Source: Auanema rhodensis
Lineage: Eukaryota; Nematoda; Chromadorea; Rhabditida; Rhabditidae
NCBI GenBank assembly: GCA_964057225.1
Contig: OZ059896.1
Span: 4,960,001-5,024,000 of the forward strand
Direction of reading: 5' to 3'
Length of the DNA stretch: 64,000 nt
Shown piece by piece: positions 1-11,440 of the stretch. Each line of letters opens with the position of its first letter. Position 1 is the first letter of the stretch. Under the pieces are notes generated by a model. It did no database searches. It saw nothing but the letters and a program-made list of their open reading frames with translations, and was not told the origin of the DNA. Both the position numbers and the translations under genes were made by a program.

Positions 1-9
1 TCTTTATCT

Positions 10-19
10 TTCACGTGAA
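10..19. repeat. Perfect 10-bp palindrome TTCACGTGAA in the monomer
   Basis: TTCACGTGAA equals its own reverse complement and is centred on a CACGTG hexamer. It recurs at the same phase in most monomers. It is altered to CACGCG in the CTATTTATC-type monomers (for example near 2,127, 36,783 and 40,477). It is altered to CAAGTG in many domain 4 monomers (for example near 54,543 and 57,006). In the 173-bp monomers of domain 2 the three bases after CACGTG are lost. CACGTG is a binding core for bHLH and bZIP proteins in many eukaryotes; binding here is not shown by the sequence. Confidence 0.9.
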
Positions 20-35
20 GCGAGTTACATACCAA

Positions 36-49
36 GTGCACATCACGTG
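36..49. repeat. GTGCAC and second CACGTG motif of the monomer
   Basis: Two six-base palindromes lie close together: GTGCAC at 36-41 and CACGTG at 44-49. The eight bases ATCACGTG at 42-49 fit the RTCACRTG consensus of the budding-yeast centromere element CDEI, which is bound by Cbf1. That match is visible, but functional equivalence would be speculation. Point variants break the second hexamer: CCCGTG in domain 2 (for example near 11,133 and 15,354), and CAAGTG (near 35,758 and 35,935) or CACCTG (near 42,442 and 51,058) in domain 3. Confidence 0.85.
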
Positions 50-53
50 TACA

Positions 54-73
54 TTTAATTAGCATAAATTAAA
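54..73. repeat. AT-rich inverted repeat, 7-bp arms and 6-nt loop
   Basis: TTTAATT (54-60) and AATTAAA (67-73) are exact reverse complements separated by AGCATA, so each monomer could form a small stem-loop or cruciform. The element recurs at this phase throughout the window. Occasional arm changes occur, such as TTTATTT (near 926), TTCAATT (near 758), AGTAAAG (near 2,179) and TACATTAAA (near 14,494). Function is unknown; dyad symmetry is a known feature of some centromeric satellites that lack CENP-B boxes. Confidence 0.88.
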
Positions 74-93
74 GTTCACGTAAATTTCAAAGT

Positions 94-106
94 CATGGTT
101 ACCATG
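94..106. repeat. CATGGT-T-ACCATG inverted repeat
   Basis: Six-base arms CATGGT (94-99) and ACCATG (101-106) flank one central T, forming a 13-bp dyad that contains the BstEII recognition sequence GGTTACC. It is kept in the great majority of monomers, although the bases on both sides (AAAGT/AAACT and AACC/CACC) are the most polymorphic sites of the satellite. Rare broken versions are GGTTAGCATG (near 1,506, 2,738 and 5,379), CATGATTACC (near 799 and 3,616) and GGTTGCCATG (near 54,629, 57,093, 60,085 and 60,789). Confidence 0.9.
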
Positions 107-119
107 AACCAATATCAAT

Positions 120-133
120 AAAAATTTGTTTTT
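120..133. repeat. A-tract/T-tract element of the monomer
   Basis: A run of five A and three T, one G, and five T lies at 120-133. Tracts of this kind bend DNA, so each monomer has a potential curved segment. Two main alleles alternate along domains 2 and 3: A5T3 and A4T4. Rarer alleles have ATTCG (near 651 and 3,467), ATGAATATTTG in domain 3, AAGAATTTG in domain 4, and A6TTG (near 36,184, 39,878 and 43,395). These alleles help to define HOR units. Confidence 0.8.
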
Positions 134-1339
134 AGACTAATATGGACATGGGGAATCTAATTTTGAAAACCGCATCTCTTTATCTTTCACGTGAAGCGAG
201 TTACATACCAAGTGCACATCACGTGTACATTTAATTAGCATAAATTAAAGTTCACGTAAATTTCAAAGTCATGGTTACCATGCACCAATATCAATAAAAA
301 TTTGTTTTTAGACTAATATGGACATGGGGAATCTAATTTTGAAAACGTCATCTCTTTATCTTTCACGTGAAGCGAGTTACATACCAAGTGCACATCACGT
401 GTACATTTAATTAGCATAAATTAAAGTTCACGTAAATTTCAAAGTCATGGTTACCATGAACCAATATCAATAAAAATTTGTTTTTAGACTAATATGGACA
501 TGGGGAATCTAATTTTGAAAACCGCATCTCTTTATCTTTCACGTGAAGCGAGTTACATACCAAGTGCACATCACGTGTACATTTAATTAGCATAAATTAA
601 AGTTCACGTAAATTTCAAAGTCATGGTTACCATGCACCAATATCAATAAAAATTCGTTTTTCGACTAATATGGACATGGGGAATCTAATTTCGAAAACCG
701 CATCTCTTTATCTTTCACGTGAAGCGAGTTACATACCAAGTGCACATCACGTGTACATTCAATTAGCATAAATTAAAGTTCACGTAAATTTCAAAGTCAT
801 GATTACCATACACCAATATCGATAAAAATTTGTTTTTAGACTAATATGGACATGGGGAATCTAATTTTGAAAACCGCATCTCTTTATCTTTCATGTGAAG
901 CGAGTTACATTCCAGGTGCACATCACGTGTACATTTATTTAGCATAAATTAAAGTTCACGTAAATTTCAAAGTCATGGTTACCATGAACCAATATCAATA
1001 AAAATTTGTTTTTAGACTAATATGGACATGGGGAATCTAATTTTGCAAACCGCATCTCTTTATCTTTCACGTGAGGCGAGTTACATACCAAGTGCACATC
1101 ACGTGTACATTTAATTAGCATAAATTAAAGTTCACGTAAATTTCAAAGTCATGGTTACCATGAACCAATATCAATAAAAATTTGTTTTTAGACTAATATG
1201 GACATGGGGAATCTAATTTTGAAAACCGCATCTCTTTATCTTTCACGTGAAGCGAAATACATACCAAGTGCACATCACGTGTACATTTAATTAGCATAAA
1301 TTAAAGTTCACGTAAATTTCAAAGTCATGGTTACCATGC

Positions 1340-2260
1340 ACCAATATCAATAAAAATTTGTTTTTAGACTAATATGGACATGGGGAATCTAATTTCGAAA
1401 ACCGCATCTCTTTATCTTTCACGTGAAGCGAGTTACATACCAAGTGCACATCACGTGTACATTCAATTAGCATAAATTATAGTTCACGTAAATTTCAAAG
1501 TCATGGTTAGCATGAACCAATATCAATAAAAATTTGTTTTTAGACTAATATGGACATGGGGAATCTAATTTTGAAAACCGCATCTCTTTATCTTTCACGT
1601 GAAGCGAGTTACATTCCAGGAGCACATCACGTGTACATTTATTTAGCATAAATTAAAGTTCACGTAAATTTCAAAGTCATGGTTACCATGAACCAATATC
1701 AATAAAAATTTGTTTTTAGACTAATATGGACATGGGGAATCTAATTTTGCAAACCGCATCTCTTTATCTTTCACGTGAAGCGAGTCACATACCAAGTGCA
1801 CATCACGTGTACATTCAATTAGCATAAATTAAAGTTCACGTAAATTTCAAAGTCATGGTTACCATGCACCAATATCAATAAAAATTTGTTTTTAGACTAA
1901 TATGAACATGGGGAATCTAATTTTGAAAACCGCATCTCTTTATCTTCCACGTGAAGCGAGTTACATACCAAGTGCACATCACGTGTACATTTAATTAGCA
2001 TAAATTAAAGTTCACGTAATTTTCAAAGTCATGGTTACCATGAACCAATATCAATAAAAATTTGTTTTTAGACTAATATGGACATGGGGAATCTAATTTT
2101 GAAAACCGCATCTATTTATCTTTCACGCGAAGCGAGTTACATACCAAGTGCACATCACGTGTACATTTAATTAGCATAAAGTAAAGTTCACGTAAATTTC
2201 AAAATCATGGTTACCATGAACCAATATCAATAAAAATTTGTTTTTAGACTAATATGGACA
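1340..2260. repeat. Domain 1 duplicated block b, first copy
   Basis: This block matches about 5,212-6,132 at an offset of 3,872 bp (22 monomers). Shared alleles are TTTCGAAAACC, GGTTAGCATGAACC, ATTCCAGG, GAGTCACAT, TATGAACATGG, CTTCCACGTG, GTAATTTTC, and the CTATTTATC/CACGCGAAG/AAAGTAAAG monomer. Differences include CAGGAGCAC near 1,617 against CAGGTGCAC in the other copy, and AATTATAG near 1,476 against AATTAAAG. Confidence 0.85.
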
Positions 2261-2816
2261 TGGGGAATCTAATTTCGAAAACCGCATCTCTTTATCTTTC
2301 ACGTGAAGCGAGTTACATACCAAGTGCACATCACGTGTACATTCAATTAGCATAAATTAAAGTTCACGTAATTTTCAAAGTCATGGTTACCATGCACCAA
2401 TATCAATAAAAATTTGTTTTTAGACTAATATGGACATGGGGAATCTAATTTTGAATACCGCATCTCTTTATCTTTCACGTGAAGCGAGTTACATACCAAG
2501 TGCACATCACGTGTACATTTAATTAGCATAAATTAAAGTTCACTTAAATTTCAAAGTCATGGTTACCATGCATCAATATCAATAAAATTTTGTTTTTAGA
2601 CTAATATGGACATGGGGAATCTAATTTTGAAAACCGCATCTCTTTATCTTTCACGTGAAGCGAGTTACATACCAAGTGCACATCACGTGTACATTTAATT
2701 AGCATAAATTAAAGTTCACGTAAATTTCAAAGTCATGGTTAGCATGAACCAATATCAATAAAAATTTGTTTTTAGACTAATATGGACATGGGGAATCTAA
2801 TTTTGAAAACGTCATC

Positions 2817-4146
2817 TCTTTATCTTTCACGTGAAGCGAGTTACATACCAAGTGCACATCACGTGTACATTTAATTAGCATAAATTAAAGTTCACGTAAA
2901 TTTCAAAGTCATGGTTACCATGAACCAATATCAATAAAAATTTGTTTTTAGACTAATATGGACATGGGGAATCTAATTTTGAAAACCGCATCTCTTTATC
3001 TTTCACGTGAAGCGAGTTACATACCAAGTGCACATCACGTGTACATTTAATTAGCATAAATTAAAGTTCACGTAAATTTCAAAGTCATGGTTACCATGCA
3101 CCAATATCAATAAAAATTTGTTTTTAGACTAATATGGACATGGGGAATCTAATTTTGAAAACGTCATCTCTTTATCTTTCACGTGAAGCGAGTTACATAC
3201 CAAGTGCACATCACGTGTACATTTAATTAGCATAAATTAAAGTTCACGTAAATTTCAAAGTCATGGTTACCATGAACCAATATCAATAAAAATTTGTTTT
3301 TAGACTAATATGGACATGGGGAATCTAATTTTGAAAACCGCATCTCTTTATCTTTCACGTGAAGCGAGTTACATACCAAGTGCACATCACGTGTACATTT
3401 AATTAGCATAAATTAAAGTTCACGTAAATTTCAAAGTCATGGTTACCATGCACCAATATCAATAAAAATTCGTTTTTCGACTAATATGGACATGGGGAAT
3501 CTAATTTCGAAAACCGCATCTCTTTATCTTTCACGTGAAGCGAGTTACATACCAAGTGCACATCACGTGTACATTCAATTAGCATAAATTAAAGTTCACG
3601 TAAATTTCAAAGTCATGATTACCATACACCAATATCAATAAAAATTTGTTTTTAGACTAATATGGACATGGGGAATCTAATTTTGAAAACCGCATCTCTT
3701 TATCTTTCATGTGAAGCGAGTTACATTCCAGGTGCACATCACGTGTACATTTATTTAGCATAAATTAAAGTTCACGTAAATTTCAAAGTCATGGTTACCA
3801 TGAACCAATATCAATAAAAATTTGTTTTTAGACTAATATGGACATGGGGAATCTAATTTTGCAAACCGCATCTCTTTATCTTTCACGTGAGGCGAGTTAC
3901 ATACCAAGTGCACATCACGTGTACATTTAATTAGCATAAATTAAAGTTCACGTAAATTTCAAAGTCATGGTTACCATGAACCAATATCAATAAAAATTTG
4001 TTTTTAGACTAATATGGACATGGGGAATCTAATTTTGAAAACCGCATCTCTTTATCTTTCACGTGAAGCGAAATACATACCAAGTGCACATCACGTGTAC
4101 ATTTAATTAGCATAAATTAAAGTTCACGTAAATTTCAAAGTCATGG
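2817..4146. repeat. Domain 1 duplicated block a, second copy
   Basis: Second copy of the 1-1,330 block, with the same ordered set of rare alleles at +2,816 bp. After about 4,146 some six monomers intervene before the sequence resumes the order seen after 1,340 at a new offset of 3,872 bp. This indicates that these six monomers were inserted or lost between the two copies. Confidence 0.85.
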
Positions 4147-5211
4147 TTACCATGAACCAATATCAATAAAAATTTGTTTTTAGACTAATATGGACATGGG
4201 GAATCTAATTTTGAAAACCGCATCTCTTTATATTTCACGTGAAGCGAGTTACATACCAAGTGCACATCACGTGTACATTTAATTAGCATAAATTAAAGTT
4301 CACGTAAATTTCAAAGTCATGGTTACCATGCACCAATATCAATAAAAATTTGTTTTTAGACTAATATGGACATGGTGAATCTAATTTTGAAAACCGCATC
4401 TCTTTATCTTTCACGTGAAGCGAGTTACATACCAAGTGCACATCACGTGTACATTTAATTAGAATAAATTAAAGTTCACGTAAATTTCAAAGTCATGATT
4501 ACCATGAACCAATATCAATAAAAATTTGTTTTTAGACTAATATGGACATGGGGAATCTAATTTTGAAAACCGCATCTCTTTATCTTTCACGTGAAGCGAG
4601 TTACATACCAAGTGCACATCACGTGTACATTTAATTAGCATAAATTAAAGTTCACGTAAATTTCAAAGTCATGGTTACCATGCACCAATATCAATAAAAA
4701 TTTGTTTTTAGACTAATATGGACATGGGGAATCTAATTTTGAAAACGTCATCTCTTTATCTTTCACGTGAAGCGAGTTACATACCAAGTGCACATCACGT
4801 GTACATTTAATTAGCATAAATTAAAGTTCACGTAAATTTCAAAGTCATGGTTACCATGCACCAATATCAATAAAATTTTGTTTTTAGACTAATATGGACA
4901 TGGGGAATCTAATTATGAAAACCGCATCTCTTTATCTTTCACGTGAAGCGAGTTACATACCAAGTGCACATCACGTGTACATTTAATTAGCATAAATTAA
5001 AGTTCACGTAAATTTCAAAGTCATGGTTACCATGAACCAATATCAATAAAAATTTGTTTTTAGACTAATATGGACATGGGGAATCTAATTTTGAAAACCG
5101 CATCTCTTTATCTTTCACGTGAAGCGAGTTACATACCAAGTGCACATCACGTGTACATTTAATTAGCATAAATTAAAGTTCACGTAAATTTCAAAGTCAT
5201 GGTTACCATGC

Positions 5212-6132
5212 ACCAATATCAATAAAAATTTGTTTTTAGACTAATATGGACATGGGGAATCTAATTTCGAAAACCGCATCTCTTTATCTTTCACGTGAAG
5301 CGAGTTACATACCAAGTGCACATCACGTGTACATTCAATTAGCATAAATTAAAGTTCACGTAAATTTCAAAGTCATGGTTAGCATGAACCAATATCAATA
5401 AAAATTTGTTTTTAGACTAATATGGACATGGGGAATCTAATTTTGAAAACCGCATCTCTTTATCTTTCACGTGAAGCGAGTTACATTCCAGGTGCACATC
5501 ACGTGTACATTTATTTAGCATAAATTAAAGTTCACGTAAATTTCAAAGTCATGGTTACCATGAACCAATATCAATAAAAATTTGTTTTTAGACTAATATG
5601 GACATGGGGAATCTAATTTTGCAAACCGCATCTCTTTATCTTTCACGTGAAGCGAGTCACATACCAAGTGCACATCACGTGTACATTCAATTAGCATAAA
5701 TTAAAGTTCACGTAAATTTCAAAGTCATGGTTACCATGCACCAATATCAATAAAAATTTGTTTTTAGACTAATATGAACATGGGGAATCTAATTTTGAAA
5801 ACCGCATCTCTTTATCTTCCACGTGAAGCGAGTTACATACCAAGTGCACATCACGTGTACATTTAATTAGCATAAATTAAAGTTCACGTAATTTTCAAAG
5901 TCATGGTTACCATGAACCAATATCAATAAAAATTTGTTTTTAGACTAATATGGACATGGGGAATCTAATTTTGAAAACCGCATCTATTTATCTTTCACGC
6001 GAAGCGAGTTACATACCAAGTGCACATCACGTGTACATTTAATTAGCATAAAGTAAAGTTCACGTAAATTTCAAAATCATGGTTACCATGAACCAATATC
6101 AATAAAAATTTGTTTTTAGACTCATATGGACA
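5212..6132. repeat. Domain 1 duplicated block b, second copy
   Basis: Second copy of the 1,340-2,260 block. It ends where the second copy has ACTCATATGG near 6,121 and a GTGAGGCGAG monomer follows instead of the ATTCAATTAG monomer that follows the first copy. Confidence 0.85.
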
Positions 6133-6512
6133 TGGGGAATCTAATTTTGAAAACCGCATCTCGTTATCTTTCACGTGAGGCGAGTTACATACCAAGTGCA
6201 CATCACGTGTACATTTAATTAGCATAAGTTAAAGTTCACGTAAATTTCAAAGTCATGGTTACCATGCACCAATATCAATAAAAATTTGTTTTTAGACTAA
6301 TATGGACATGGGGAATCTAATTTTGAAAACCGCATCTCTTTATCTTTCACGTGAAGCGAGTTACATACCAAGTGCACATCACGTGTACATTTAATTAGCA
6401 TAAATTAAAGTTCACTTAAATCTCAAAGTCATGGTTACCATGCATCAATATCAATCAAATTTTGTTTTTAGACTAATATGGACATGGGGAATCTAATTTT
6501 GAAAACCGCATC

Positions 6513-7630
6513 TCTTTATCTTTCACGTGAAGCGAGTTACATACCAAGTGCACATCACGTGTACATTTAATTAGCATAAATTAAAGTTCACATAAATTTC
6601 AAACTCATGGTTACCATGCACCAATATCAATAAAAATTTGTTTTTAGACTAATATGGACATGGGGAATCTAATTTTGAAAAACGCATCTCTTTATCTTTC
6701 ACGTGAAGCGAGTTACATACCAAGTGCACATCACGTGTACATTTAATTAGCATAAATTAAAGTTCACGTAAATTTCAAAGTCATGGTTACCATGCACCAA
6801 TATCAATAAAATTTTGTTTTTAGACTAATATGGACATGGGGAATCTAATTTTGAAAACCGCATCTCTTTATCTTTCACGTGAAGCGAGTTACATACCAAG
6901 TGCACATCACGTGTACATTTAATTAGCATAAATTAAAGTTCACGTAAATTTCAAACTCATGGTTACCATGAACCAATATCAATAAAAATTTGTTTTTAGA
7001 CTAATATGGACATGGAGAATCTAATTATGAAAACCGCATCTCTTTATCTTTCACGTGAAGCGAGTTACATACCAAGTGCACATCACGTGTACATTTAATT
7101 AGCATAAATTAAAGTTCACGTAAATTTCAAAGTCATGGTTACCATGCACCAATATCAATAAAATTTTGTTTTTAGACTAATATGGACATGGGGAATCTAA
7201 TTTTGAAAACCGCATCTCTTTATTTTTCACGTGAAGCGAGTTACATACCAAGTGCACATCACGTGTACATTTAATTAGCATAAATTAAAGTTCACGTAAA
7301 TTTCAAAGTCATGGTTACCATGCACCAATATCAATGAAATTTTGTTTTTAGACTAATATGGACATGGGGAATCTAATTTTGAAAACCGCATCTCTTTATC
7401 TTTCACGTGAAGCGAGTTACATACCAAGTGCACATCACGTGTACATTTAATTAGCATAAATTAAAGTTCACGTAAACTTCAAACTCATGGTTACCATACA
7501 CCAATATCAATAAAAATTTGTTTTTAGAGTAATATGGACATGGAGAATCTATTTTTAAAAACCGCATCTCTTTATCTTTCACGTGAATCGAGTTACATAC
7601 CAAGTGCACATCACGTGTACATTTAATTAG
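6513..7630. repeat. Domain 2 HOR core, ancestral-looking first copy
   Basis: The monomer order from the CACATAAATTTC type (start 6,513) to the TAAACTTC marker (about 7,451) matches 11,441 onward at an offset of 4,928 bp (28 monomers). Unlike later copies, the marker is followed by a two-monomer repetition (a second GTGAATCGAG monomer near 7,947, 352 bp after the first), and the next ACAATTTTG monomer (near 8,040) leads into a full 176-bp copy without the 3-bp deletion. Confidence 0.8.
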
Positions 7631-10600
7631 CATAAATTAAAGTTCACGTAAATTTCAAACTCATGGTTACCATGCACCAATATCAATAAAAATTTGTTTT
7701 TAGACTAATATGGACATGGAGAATCTAATTTTGAAAACCGCATCTCTTTATCTTTCACGTGAAGCGAGTTACATACCAAGTGCACATCACGTGTACATTT
7801 AATTAGCATAAATTAAAGTTCACGTAAATTTCAAACTCATGGTTACCATGCACCAATATCAATAAAAATTTGTTTTTAGAGTAATATGGACATGGAGAAT
7901 CTATTTTTAAAAACCGCATCTCTTTATCTTTCACGTGAATCGAGTTACATACCAAGTGCACATCACGTGTACATTTAATTAGCATAAATTAAAGTTCACG
8001 TAAATTTCAAACTCATGGTTACCATGCACCAATATCAATACAATTTTGTTTTTAGACTAATATGGACATGGGGAATCTAATTTTGAAAACCGCATCTCTT
8101 TATCTTTCACGTGAAGCGAGTTACATACCAAGTGCACATCACGTGTACATTTAATTAGCATAAATTAAAGTTCACTTAAATTTCAAAGTCATGGTTACCA
8201 TGCACCAATATCAATAAAAATTTGTTTTTAGACTAATATGGACATGGGGAATCTAATTTTCAAAACCGCATCTCTTTATCTTTCACGTGAAGCGAGTTAC
8301 ATACCAAGTGCACATCACGTGTACATTTAATTAGCATAAATTAAAGTTCACTTAAATTTCAAAGTCATGGTTACCATGCATCAATATCAATAAAATTTTG
8401 TTTTTAGACTAATATGGACATGGGGAATCTAATTTTGAATACCGCATCTCTTTATCTTTCACGTGAAGCGAGTTACATACCAAGTGCACATCACGTGTAC
8501 ATTTAATTAGCATAAATTAAAGTTCACGTAAATTTCAAAGTCATGGTTACCATGCACCAATATCAATAAAAATTTGTTTTTAGACTAATATGGACATGGG
8601 GAATCTAATTTTGAAAACGTCATCTCTTTATCTTTCACGTGAAGCGAGTTACATACCAAGTGCACATCACGTGTACATTTAATTAGCATAAATTAAAGTT
8701 CACGTAAATTTCAAAGTCATGGTTACCATGCACCAATATCAATAAAAATTTGTTTTTAGACTAATATGGACATGGGGAATCTAATTTTCAAAACCGCATC
8801 TCTTTATCTTTCACGTGAAGCGAGTTACATACCAAGTGCACATCACGTGTACATTTAATTAGCATAAATTAAAGTTCACTTAAATTTGAAAGTCATGGTT
8901 ACCATGCAGCAATATCAATAAAATTTTGTTTTTAGACTAATATGGACATGGGGAATCTAATTTTGAAAACCGCATCTCTTTATCTTTCACGTGAAGCGAG
9001 TTACATACCAAGTGCACATCACGTGTACATTTAATTAGCATAAATTAAAGTTCACGTAAATTTCAAACTCATGGTTACCATGCACCAATATCAATAAAAA
9101 TTTGTTTTTAGACTAATATGGACATGGGGAATCTATATTTGAAAAACGCATCTCTTTATCTTTCACGTGAAGCGAGTTACATACCAAGTGCACATCACGT
9201 GTACATTTAATTAGCATAAATCAAAGTTCACGTAAATTTCAAAGTCATGGTTACCATGCACCAATATCAATAAAATTTTGTTTTTAGACTAATATGGACA
9301 TGGGGAATCTAATTTTGAAAACCGCATCTCTTTATTTTTCACGTGAAGCGAGTTACATACCAAGTGCACATCACGTGTACATTTAATTAGCATAAATTAA
9401 AGTTCACGTAAATTTCAAACTCATGGTTACCATACACCAATATCAATAAAAATTTGTTTTTAGACTAATATGGACATGGAGAATCTAATTTTAAAAACCG
9501 CATCTCTTTATCTTTCACGTGAAGCGAGTTACATACCAAGTGCACATCACGTGTACATTTAATTAGCATAAATTAAAGTTCACGTAAATTTCAAAGTCAT
9601 GGTTACCATGCACCAATATCAATAAAATTTTGTTTTTAGACTAATATGGACATGGGGAATCTAATTTTGAAAACCGCATCTCTTTATCTTTCACGTGAAG
9701 CGAGTTACATACCAAGTGCACATCACGTGTACATTTAATTAGCATAAATTAAAGTTCACTTAAATTTCAAAGTCATGGTTACCATGCATCAATATCAATA
9801 AAATTTTGTTTTTAGACTAATATGGACATGGGGAATCTAATTTTGAAAACCGCATCTCTTTATCTTTCACGTGAAGCGAGTTACATACCAAGTGCACATC
9901 ACGTGTACATTTAATTAGCATAAATTAAAGTTCACATAAATTTCAAACTCATGGTTACCATGCACCAATATCAATAAAAATTTGTTTTTAGACTAATATG
10001 GACATGGGGAATCTAATTTTGAAAAACGCATCTCTTTATCTTTCACGTGAAGCGAGTTACATACCAAGTGCACATCACGTGTACATTTAATTAGCATAAA
10101 TTAAAGTTCACGTAAATTTCAAAGTCATGGTTACCATGCACCAATATCAATAAAATTTTGTTTTTAGACTAATATGGACATGGGGAATCTAATTTTGAAA
10201 ACCGCATCTCTTTATCTTTCACGTGAAGCGAGTTACATACCAAGTGCACATCACGTGTACATTTAATTAGCATAAATTAAAGTTCACGTAAATTTCAAAC
10301 TCATGGTTACCATGAACCAATATCAATAAAAATTTGTTTTTAGACTAATATGGACATGGAGAATCTAATTATGAAAACCGCATCTCTTTATCTTTCACGT
10401 GAAGCGAGTTACATACCAAGTGCACATCACGTGTACATTTAATTAGCATAAATTAAAGTTCACGTAAATTTCAAAGTCATGGTTACCATGCACCAATATC
10501 AATAAAATTTTGTTTTTAGACTAATATGGACATGGGGAATCTAATTTTGGAAACCGCATCTCTTTATCTTTCACGTGAAGCGAGTTACATACCAAGTGCA

Positions 10601-11440
10601 CATCACGTGTACATTTAATTAGCATAAATTAAAGTTCACGTAAACTTCAAACTCATGGTTACCATACACCAATATCAATAAAAATTTGTTTTTAGACTAA
10701 TATGGACATGGAGAATCTAATTTTGAAAACCGCATCTCTTTATCTTTCACGTGAAGCGAGTTACATACCAAGTGCACATCACGTGTACATTTAATTAGCA
10801 TAAATTAAAGTTCACGTAAATTTCAAACTCATGGTTACCATGCACCAATATCAATAAAAATTTGTTTTTAGAGTAATATGGACATGGAGAATCTATTTTT
10901 AAAAACCGCATCTCTTTATCTTTCACGTGAAGCGAGTTACATACCAAGTGCACATCACGTGTACATTTAATTAGCATAAATTAAAGTTCACGTAAATTTC
11001 AAACTCATGGTTACCATGCACCAATATCAATAAAATTTTGTTTTTAGACTAATATGGACATGGGGAATCTAATTTTGAAAACCGCATCTCTTTATCTTTC
11101 ACGTGAAGCGAGTTACATACCAAGTGCACATCCCGTGTACATTTAATTAGCATAAATTAAAGTTCACGTAAATTTCAAACTCATGGTTACCATGCACCAA
11201 TATCAATAAAAATTTGTTTTTAGACTAATATGGACATGGGGAATCTAATTTTGAAAACCGCATCTCTTTATCTTTCACGTGAAGCGAGTTACATACCAAG
11301 TGCACATCACGTGTACATTTAATTAGCATAAATTAAAGTTCACTTAAATTTCAAAGTCATGGTTACCATGCATCAATATCAATAAAATTTTGTTTTTAGA
11401 CTAATATGGACATGGGGAATCTAATTTTGAAAACCGCATC

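Larger units (their letters stand above)
1..176 (+). repeat. Reference monomer of the 176-bp satellite
   Basis: This first copy serves as the coordinate frame, beginning TCTTTATCTTTCACGTGAAG and ending ACCGCATC. A typical copy has 57 G or C bases in 176 (about 32%). Recurrent variable sites that define subfamilies include AAAGTC/AAACTC near 89-94, CATGAACC/CATGCACC near 104-110, A5T3/A4T4 near 120-127, GGGGAATC/GGAGAATC near 150-157, and TAATTTTG/TATTTTTA near 158-165. As 176 is not a multiple of three, the reading frame changes at each copy and no frame stays open along the array. Confidence 0.97.
1..1330. repeat. Domain 1 duplicated block a, first copy
   Basis: This block matches about 2,817-4,146 at an offset of 2,816 bp (16 monomers). 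Shared rare alleles, in order, are AACGTCATC, ATTCG with TTTTTCG, TTCGAAAACC, ATTCAATTAG with CATGATTACCATACACC, CATGTGAAG with ATTCCAGGTGC, GTGAGGCGAG and GCGAAATAC. One visible difference is ATCGATAAA near 819 against ATCAATAAA in the second copy. The match ends inside the monomer starting at 1,233, where the first copy has CATGCACC and the second CATGAACC. Confidence 0.85.
1..6230. repeat. Domain 1: AAAGTC/CATGAACC-rich array with 16- and 22-mer offsets
   Basis: About 35 monomers, mostly AAAGTC with CATGAACC or CATGCACC. Rare alleles recur at fixed offsets. ATTCGTTTTTCG at 651 recurs at 3,467 and GCGAAATAC near 1,252 recurs near 4,068, both 2,816 bp on. GAGTCACAT near 1,782 recurs near 5,654 and ATGAACATGG near 1,902 recurs near 5,774, both 3,872 bp on. 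All monomers are 176 bp. A few monomers, for example 2,465-2,640 with CACTTAAATTTC and CATCAATATC, already carry alleles typical of domain 2. The right edge is gradual, at about 6,130-6,240. Confidence 0.8.

Noticed and set aside
54-73. TATA-like promoter (CATAAATT) in each monomer
   Set aside because: AT-rich words of this kind are expected at 68% A+T, and no initiator, transcript or downstream gene supports a promoter call. Satellite transcription is possible but cannot be seen here.
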